Part shown: positions 12,990-14,853 of the stretch, piece after piece
Position numbering within the stretch: position 1 is the stretch's first letter
How the letters are laid out: the number at the start of each line of letters is the position of its first letter
Assembly (NCBI GenBank): GCA_030616425.1
Contig: JAUWXJ010000036.1
Coordinates: forward strand, 1 to 14,853
DNA length: 14,853 nucleotides
Source: Desulfobacterales bacterium
GTDB taxonomy: Bacteria > Desulfobacterota > Desulfobacteria > Desulfobacterales > C00003060
Reading direction: 5' to 3'
The notes under the pieces: generated by a model
What the model saw: the letters and a program-made list of their open reading frames with translations, nothing else
Databases searched by the model: none
Told to the model about the DNA's origin: nothing
Position numbers and translations under genes: made by a program

Positions 12990-14159
12990 CTACACTGAGG
13001 GGAGCAACTCCTGAGGCTCGGTCAAGATGAATTTTCCCTTCTGTATCCATTTCTTCAGGGTCTCTGCAATCTGCCTTGCCCGAACCGCACTCGAAAGAGG
13101 TACAGTTGGCACGTCCTGGCCGTTGAATTGGATAGTGCCACTTTTGAGTTCGGCGTAACTGACCCTGCCGCGACTCTTTGATATACCACGCGGATAGTCG
13201 TGCGAATAGTCCACAATTTGCGTAAAAATCTCATCATCCGAAATGCCCGTAAATTTGACAATCTCTTCATTTAGAATCGGGATGGGGACCCCCAAGCCGA
13301 CTGCCAATGAGCACCCATACCCTTGTATGCTAACGCCCACAAGCCATTTTGGGCTCATCTTTTTCAGGTCTCCCATCACACACAGAGTCCCGGCTGGGGT
13401 AAGGGGGACCCCCTTCTTAGTTCTCTTGACTCTGGGATTATGCTGGGTCCCATGCCAGGCGACAAACCCCTGGCCGCCTCCAAGGAAGATCTTGGTCCCT
13501 AAACCGATGGTCATATAATATGGATCGTTGAACAGTGGGCTCAGCTGCCCAGCAGAGCAATAGTTTGCGTTTCCAGCATTCGGGCGAAGTGTACCCATAT
13601 ATGTGTAAATAGTCTTCTTGCTCAGGTTTATCGCACAGTTATAGTTTTGGTATGCATTTCTTGGGTTGCAAAGGGTCGCCTGCGGGAGGGTTTTCAGGGT
13701 AACATCCTTTTCGATACGTCGATTCGGATAACAGTCGGTTCCATAGGCAGTCGCCTTGAGGTGAACCTTTTTGCCGGCAACAAGATCCTGAATCACATGG
13801 CCCCCACCATACTTGAACTCTCCAGGATAGACTTTGTTCAAAGGGTCTTCCTCGGATGGTTCAGTTGCCCCAATATAGCAATCCACAGCAGCTATGCCTG
13901 CGTATGCTGGAACATTGTTCAGCCAGACCTTAGAGGCCTTAATTGTTGGGACAGAGTGGCCAAAATTGATGAAGGCGCCGGATGAACACATGGGCGCAAA
14001 GGTTCCAGTGGTAACTACGTCCACTTGACGGGCCGTCTCGACTGGGCCATTTTCTTTCAGGATGTCAATGATTTCTTCAGCCGTGACTACAACGACCTTG
14101 CCATCCTTGATCTTCTGGTTGATTTCCTGGTACGTCTTTTGGACCTTATAGCGCTTCAT
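12990..14159 (-). CDS. DUF39 protein, L-aspartate semialdehyde sulfurtransferase (homocysteine synthesis)
   Basis: 389 residues of the DUF39 homocysteine-biosynthesis family. In Methanosarcina acetivorans and in Desulfovibrio, members of this family make homocysteine directly from aspartate semialdehyde using sulfide, via a protein persulfide, bypassing O-acyl-homoserine. Visible features: APMCSSGAFINFGHS near 55-69 with Cys58, the GATEPSEEDPLNKVYPGEFKYGGGH-like stretch at 97-121, and TAYGTDCYPNR with Cys143; these two cysteines are the best candidates for the sulfur-carrying residues. Further cysteines are at 94, 164, 175 and 201. Gly-rich FLGGGQGFVAWHGTQHNP follows. The chain ends near the family core, without the CBS-domain extension of the archaeal protein. 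GGGAG 8 nt before the ATG at 14159 supports the start. The usual NIL/ferredoxin partner gene is not in the window. Confidence 0.88.
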   Translation of the reverse strand: MKRYKVQKTYQEINQKIKDGKVVVVTAEEIIDILKENGPVETARQVDVVTTGTFAPMCSSGAFINFGHSVPTIKASKVWLNNVPAYAGIAAVDCYIGATEPSEEDPLNKVYPGEFKYGGGHVIQDLVAGKKVHLKATAYGTDCYPNRRIEKDVTLKTLPQATLCNPRNAYQNYNCAINLSKKTIYTYMGTLRPNAGNANYCSAGQLSPLFNDPYYMTIGLGTKIFLGGGQGFVAWHGTQHNPRVKRTKKGVPLTPAGTLCVMGDLKKMSPKWLVGVSIQGYGCSLAVGLGVPIPILNEEIVKFTGISDDEIFTQIVDYSHDYPRGISKSRGRVSYAELKSGTIQFNGQDVPTVPLSSAVRARQIAETLKKWIQKGKFILTEPQELLPSV

Positions 14160-14179
14160 TGTTTATTCTCCCTGCGTTC

Positions 14180-14193
14180 AAGTGCCTAAAGTG
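14180..14193. repeat. Third copy of the AAGTGCCTAAAG dispersed repeat
   Basis: AAGTGCCTAAAGTG, identical in its 12-bp core to the two copies in the spacer at 9479-9515, and like them located just upstream of a minus-strand gene (the DUF39 start at 14159). Confidence 0.7.
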
Positions 14194-14234
14194 TTTAAAA
14201 TGAATTAGAGTGCCTCTCTACACGTTTAGCGCCC

Positions 14235-14853
14235 TCACCCATGAAGGTCTCCAGCGGATAATTTGGCTTGAGTCTCTTTGAGCTTATCCGTCACATTATA
14301 TTTTATCCAATTTGGATCCCACCACTCTATTGGATTAACAAAGGTGTGGCTGACCATGATCGCAAAATGGAGATGATCACCTCCGGCCAAGCCTGTGGTT
14401 CCTGTAAAACCTATTACATCTCCCTTGGAGACTACCTGGTCTTTTTCAACCTCGATTCGGCTAAGATGTCCATACATGCTGAAAAGACCGAAACCATGAT
14501 CCAAGACGACAGTCTTACCATAAATATCAGCATTTTGAGCAAATGCTACACGTCCATTGTTTGCAGCAGGAACTGGTGAGTGGGCAGTCGAGGCCAGATC
14601 TATTCCGAGATGGACTTGTTCATCTATGGTTTTGCCATTGTATAGATATTTGCGATGGTTGGCAAACCCGGCCTTTCGAGCAGAGCGTGGAATCCTAAGA
14701 AATGGACCCTTCCAGTATTGCTTGGCCTCGCTCTTTTTGCAAGCATCTTTCAAGGTTCTATGACTGGCTTGGCGTAAATCCCGGTTGACTGATAGGAATT
14801 TGCCAATGAGCGATGCAGAAGGATTTGCTATGTTTAAGGCATGCTCAAACTCA
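14235..14853 (-). CDS. M23-family peptidase (LytM-type), 5' end outside the window
   Basis: Zinc endopeptidase fold that cuts peptidoglycan peptide cross-links, or a catalytically inactive activator of amidases if residues are missing. Here the metal ligands look complete: EQVHLGIDLAS (His and Asp of the first motif), FSMYGHLSR, and GGDHLHFAIMV (the HLH motif). GDVIGFTGTTGLAGGDHLHF is the standard M23 core. The frame is open through to the window edge, so TTG at 14753 is only an internal codon; 206 residues are visible, and the missing N-terminus probably carries a signal or membrane anchor. After the core comes a short charged tail (KLKETQAKL). The stop lies 75 bp upstream of the DUF39 start. 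Confidence 0.9.
   Translation of the reverse strand, partial: EFEHALNIANPSASLIGKFLSVNRDLRQASHRTLKDACKKSEAKQYWKGPFLRIPRSARKAGFANHRKYLYNGKTIDEQVHLGIDLASTAHSPVPAANNGRVAFAQNADIYGKTVVLDHGFGLFSMYGHLSRIEVEKDQVVSKGDVIGFTGTTGLAGGDHLHFAIMVSHTFVNPIEWWDPNWIKYNVTDKLKETQAKLSAGDLHG

Overview
The window looks like chromosomal DNA from an anaerobic deltaproteobacterium (Desulfobacterota-like), possibly a metagenome contig; GC is around half by eye. The assignment rests on gene content: a DUF39 homocysteine-synthesis protein, a plant-type DapB, a Geobacter-like type IV pilin start next to an NtrC-family regulator, and spacers filled with short simple repeats. All genes except the two at the left edge are on the minus strand. 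No plasmid, prophage, CRISPR array, rRNA or tRNA is visible.

Layout. 1-1425 (+): the tail of an unidentified gene, then a 415-residue protein that joins a transposase-type helix-turn-helix to a Pro-rich linker, one membrane segment and a helical outer part. 1480-3578 (-): dapB and glgC, two bases apart. 3579-3916: a spacer holding a 174-bp MITE-like element with perfect 16-bp terminal inverted repeats, plus a second inverted repeat. 3917-7157 (-): a tight three-gene unit (GT-C glycosyltransferase, TIM-barrel sugar isomerase/epimerase, SagB-type nitroreductase). 7349-9445 (-): type IV pilin and a sigma-54 activator; the 315-bp spacer between them holds a strong -24/-12 promoter, an upstream direct repeat and an unattached, near-perfect Shine-Dalgarno sequence. 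9615-12071 (-): pyrB-pyrC behind a leader with a sigma-70-like promoter, a PyrR-binding-site match and a factor-independent terminator just before pyrB. 12229-14853 (-): signal peptidase I, a DUF39 L-aspartate semialdehyde sulfurtransferase, and an M23 peptidase cut by the right edge.

How it fits together. Much of the window is core metabolism (lysine/peptidoglycan, glycogen, pyrimidine, homocysteine, protein export, wall turnover) with a surface/motility block in the middle. The regulator at 8036-9445 probably activates the pilin gene from the direct repeats at 8004-8042. The most rewarding non-coding signals are the pyr attenuator, the pilin leader and the repeats: several simple-sequence families sit in spacers, one has entered pyrC in frame, and one contains the pyrB stop codon. 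I see no clear undescribed multi-gene system. The best candidates for something new are the membrane-tethered transposase-type HTH protein and the orphan Shine-Dalgarno in the pilin leader.
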